Shown here: positions 62,015 through 64,000 of the stretch, in pieces | How the letters are laid out: each line of letters begins with the position of its first letter | Numbering within the stretch: position 1 is the first letter of the stretch | Assembly (NCBI RefSeq): GCF_004193775.1 | Contig: NC_041008.1 | Span: forward strand, 14,093,731 to 14,157,730 | From: Glycine soja | Taxonomy: Eukaryota > Streptophyta > Magnoliopsida > Fabales > Fabaceae | Length of the DNA: 64,000 bases | Reading direction: 5' to 3' | The notes under the pieces: model-generated | Seen by the model: only the letters and a program-made list of their open reading frames with translations | Told to the model about the DNA's origin: nothing | The model's database searches: none | Position numbers and translations under genes: made by a program

Positions 62015-62078
62015 ATCAGCCACCAAACCTTCAATTTTAGGTGCAAGTCTTCCTAATTTCTTGACCTTCCTTCCATGA

Positions 62079-62390
62079 GATGCCAACTTCAACTCAGTAT
62101 GTTCCTGCAAATAATTATAATTAATTAGATAAATTAAAATCACAAATAAAATTTAAATATGTTACAATTAGAGAAATAACTACCTTTCCTTCTCACACTT
62201 TGGCTACCACATGATCAATATATGATGTCAACACTAATGTATCTTGGGACCTGCTTGGAAAACCTTGTGAATCAGCAACTACATCCTCCATGAGGCAAAT
62301 TTACTGTATGGGGTTCCTTTTAAAAACAATTTACAAAAGAGGGTCCGTTTCAAAACAAATTTTGGTGGGGGTCTGTTATTTACGTGCAAT
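62079..62390. other. non-coding, possible transposon edge
   Basis: From about 62290 the sequence 'aaaagagggtccgtttcaaaac' and 'ttggtgggggtctgtt' resembles repeat-element leader sequence that I cannot name. Confidence 0.35.
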
Positions 62391-62623
62391 CCGCCATTCC
62401 TACTGGCGGCAAGCTTGTATCGCTATTGGCAGCAGCGGGACGTAGGCAGTATCGCCATTGGCATCAGCGATACACTTGTATCGTCATTGGTAGCAGCAGA
62501 ACAAAAGCTGAGTCACTGCACCCATGCCGCTATTCAAACTGGCGAGACATGCTGACTAAGCATGTCGCCATTAGGACTGGCAGGACATGCCAACGTGGGC
62601 AGTCCCGCCATTGGTGCCTGCGG
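62391..62623. repeat. seven imperfect 19-bp palindromes, CCGCCATT-N-CTGGCGG type
   Basis: Copies at 62391-62409, 62420-62438, 62452-62470, 62481-62499, 62527-62545, 62565-62583 and 62605-62623. Copy 1 (CCGCCATTCCTACTGGCGG) is the most symmetric. The left half is YCG(C/T)(C/T)ATT and the right half is GC-rich, ending TGGCGR or CAGCGR. Spacers between copies are also related: 'gacatgc', 'gtgggcagt', 'cttgta'. The region is clearly more GC-rich than its surroundings. Confidence 0.8.
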
Positions 62624-63266
62624 AACACGTAGGGGTGGTACCCATGTGGGTTTGCACTGTTTCAGTCTGAAAAAGATGGGTAGGCTTGCAGTAGGGGGTT
62701 GCAGTGTGCAGATGGGTAGGCTTAGGGTTTGCAGTTCTGAAAAGCTTGCATGTGAACGTTAAAAATTTGAACGTTGGGTAAGTTTTCAGCTATAAAAAAA
62801 TTGCTTGAACCTTGATTGTTTACGCTTGCATTTCATTTCTCCTTACTGAGTTCTCTTTGTGTTTTTTCTTGAGTGTGAGCTTGTGCTTTGCTGTGTGCTT
62901 CTTGCTTTGTGCTCCTTGGTTCAAATTTGGTGCGTGGCTTCCTTCCTTCAAGTGCTCTTACCCTTACTTGGTAAGTGTTTTGAAAGTAAATAAAATTTAT
63001 ATATTCTGTTAATAAATATTATAAGTTTAAGTTAGTTAGTATTATCAAATATTCTAAGTTAGTTAGTATGTAAATAGTAGGTTAGTTAGTATTAATAAAA
63101 ATTCTAAGTTTAAATTAGTTAGTATCAGTAGGTATTGTATTGGTATTTTTTACGTATTAATAGATATACCAATATTAGGTTAGAATGAAAATTTTATTTA
63201 GTTATTGTATGTATTGTTAGGTATTATATGTGTGATATATATATATGAAAATAATATTTGGTTAGT
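62624..63266 (+). other. promoter-like segment followed by AT-rich repeats
   Basis: CTATAAAAAAATTGC near 62791 is TATA-like. A CT-rich leader follows and ends in a good splice-donor context (TTGG|TAAGTG near 62970). After it the word GTTAGTTAGTAT recurs several times (63030-63125). This looks like the promoter and leader of a transposon LTR. No protein follows. Confidence 0.4.
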
Positions 63267-64000
63267 TAGAATCAAAAGGTCCAACGCCTTAAAACGGTCT
63301 TCTTTGCTTTTATCGATTAACATGGACCGTTCAAAAGCATAAAATCAACACATAACTTTACCGCTTTTGCAAGAATTACGTAGGTCTGAGTTCCTCATCA
63401 CAAATCGAGGATACATGGAAGCAAAAGCCCCGCTTTTGTCGACCATCCCTTTTAAAAAAAAACAAGAGATCGTTAATGGTCCAATGCCTTAACGTTTCTG
63501 TTCTTTCAAAAGAATCAAAAGATCGTTTAGTGGTCCAACGCCTTAAATGACTTTTGTTCGGTTAAAATCAATCTTGCAAAAACAGATAAAAATAACTTAA
63601 CCAGCGTTTAGTTCTGAAAGAACTACGTAGGTCTGATTTCCTCATCGCAATTGAGAAATATGTAGGAGCGAGGGAAACACCCTTGTCGACCACAAAAAGA
63701 TAAAAAATACAAAAAGGCCCATAAAAAGCTAAAAAAAAAACATAAAAAGGGAAAATACATAATTTTGAAGTCATGTCTTGCACACTCGATTAAAGGCTGC
63801 AATCCCTTGTGACGGACGCGTGGGGTGCTAATATCTTCCCCGTGTGTAAAAACAACTCTCGAACCTTTCACACTTAAAGTTCGTAGACCACACGTTCTGG
63901 TTTTTCCGATGTTTTCCTCGAATAAATGTTGGTGGCGACTCTGCGCGTTTTCCTCCCTTGGAAGACGCATCTTGTGAGTCCCGCGTCGCCCTCCCACCGA
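63267..64000 (+). mobile_element. Ogre-like LTR, 3' part, running off the window
   Basis: It is homologous to the reverse complement of 4068-4760 of the solo LTR at 4068-5857. It shares repeated 'ggtccaacgcctt', 'gaactacgtaggtctga', 'gcgtggggtgctaata' and 'ggtggcgactc', then CGTCGCCCTCCC at the window end. By comparison only about 17-18 bases of the LTR lie beyond 64000. The first roughly 1.1 kb of the LTR is missing at the left. Orientation is opposite to the copy at 4068. Confidence 0.8.

Larger units (their letters stand above)
58695..62078 (+). pseudogene. Mutator-like (FAR1/MuDR) transposase with C-terminal OTU domain, broken
   Basis: Exon 1 (about 58695-58815) is acidic. Intron 58816-58897 is GT-AG. 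Exon 2 from 58898 holds the FAR1-type DNA-binding region (RGCPFKLRAKSIPGGEEWMV, CETHNHALAKLLSGHP). A TGA at 59444-59446 breaks it. The transposase core follows in the same area (FLIDSTYKINRYRLPLLDI, then VTDRDSTLMNTV and CLFHIDK). A solo LTR splits the ORF at 60008. The frame resumes after 60909 (PHRQRFVKAWTNKV), and an intron lies at about 60979-61050. Then come 'NSLGDLCSV', 'DAMNNMIALQHSEI', a SWIM-like zinc part and LRSKLRELEYPDLTSMCAP. At 61790-61920 VKADGNCRYR resembles the OTU cysteine protease DGNC active site, with the domain cut soon after. At least eight stops are present. Confidence 0.82.

Noticed and set aside
61344..62078. Stand-alone 244-codon gene
   Set aside because: It is the continuation of the MULE frame (same order as the family's C-terminal half), not an independent gene. 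The first Met is arbitrary.
62391..62623. CRISPR-like reading of the seven spaced palindromes
   Set aside because: Repeats are imperfect, spacers are themselves related and vary in length, there are no cas genes, and the genome is eukaryotic.

Overview
This window is plant nuclear DNA and looks like a legume, most likely soybean (Glycine). The evidence is AT-rich sequence with long introns, a SIRE1-type Ty1/copia element whose LTR carries AATCGATT palindromes, Ogre-like and TGTAACACC-type Ty3/gypsy LTRs, and a FAR1-like MULE carrying an OTU domain. No prokaryotic features, CRISPR arrays, tRNA or rRNA genes were seen. Family names come from recognising motifs by eye, not from a database search.

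There is one convincing host gene, on the + strand at 43364-56765. It has 12 coding exons that join in frame into 542 codons of an Rgp1-family protein, the partner of Ric1 in the Rab6/Ypt6 exchange factor. Its introns hold at least six mobile-element insertions: two MITEs, a PIF/Harbinger-like element with a GGTGGC-rich core, a SINE, a LINE 3' end and a SIRE-type solo LTR. It also appears to have an intron in the 3' UTR.

The rest is layered transposon debris. 1-3.9 kb: SIRE-like copia element, deleted inside reverse transcriptase. 4.07-5.86 kb: Ogre-like solo LTR (minus). 6.3-7.0 kb: small hAT-like element. 7.3-7.7 kb: copia RNase H scrap. 7.9-18.2 kb: a 10.3-kb hAT-like element, defined by terminal repeats and an 8-bp target duplication, with a partial gypsy element inside it. 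18.2-21.1 kb: nothing recognised. 21.1-33.8 kb: two same-family gypsy elements in tandem on the minus strand, the first nearly full length and the second internally deleted. 34.4-37.0 kb: a MITE split by a 2.2-kb solo LTR. 37-39.5 kb: coding-like scraps ending in a CACTA-like terminus. 39.5-42.3 kb: copia remnant (minus). 43.2-57.8 kb: the Rgp1 gene. 58.7-62.1 kb: MULE-OTU transposase pseudogene, split by a solo LTR of the 21-33 kb gypsy family. 62.4-62.6 kb: seven short imperfect palindromes. 63.3-64.0 kb: second Ogre-like LTR, inverted relative to the first.

Several insertions are fixed to the base by target-site duplications: TGTCA (51830-52923), GATTC (60008-60904), CCAAA (34668-36907), CCATYTAT (7906-18176) and TTA (48301-49601). 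These give relative ages for the nesting. No intact autonomous element was found, and every transposon coding region is broken.
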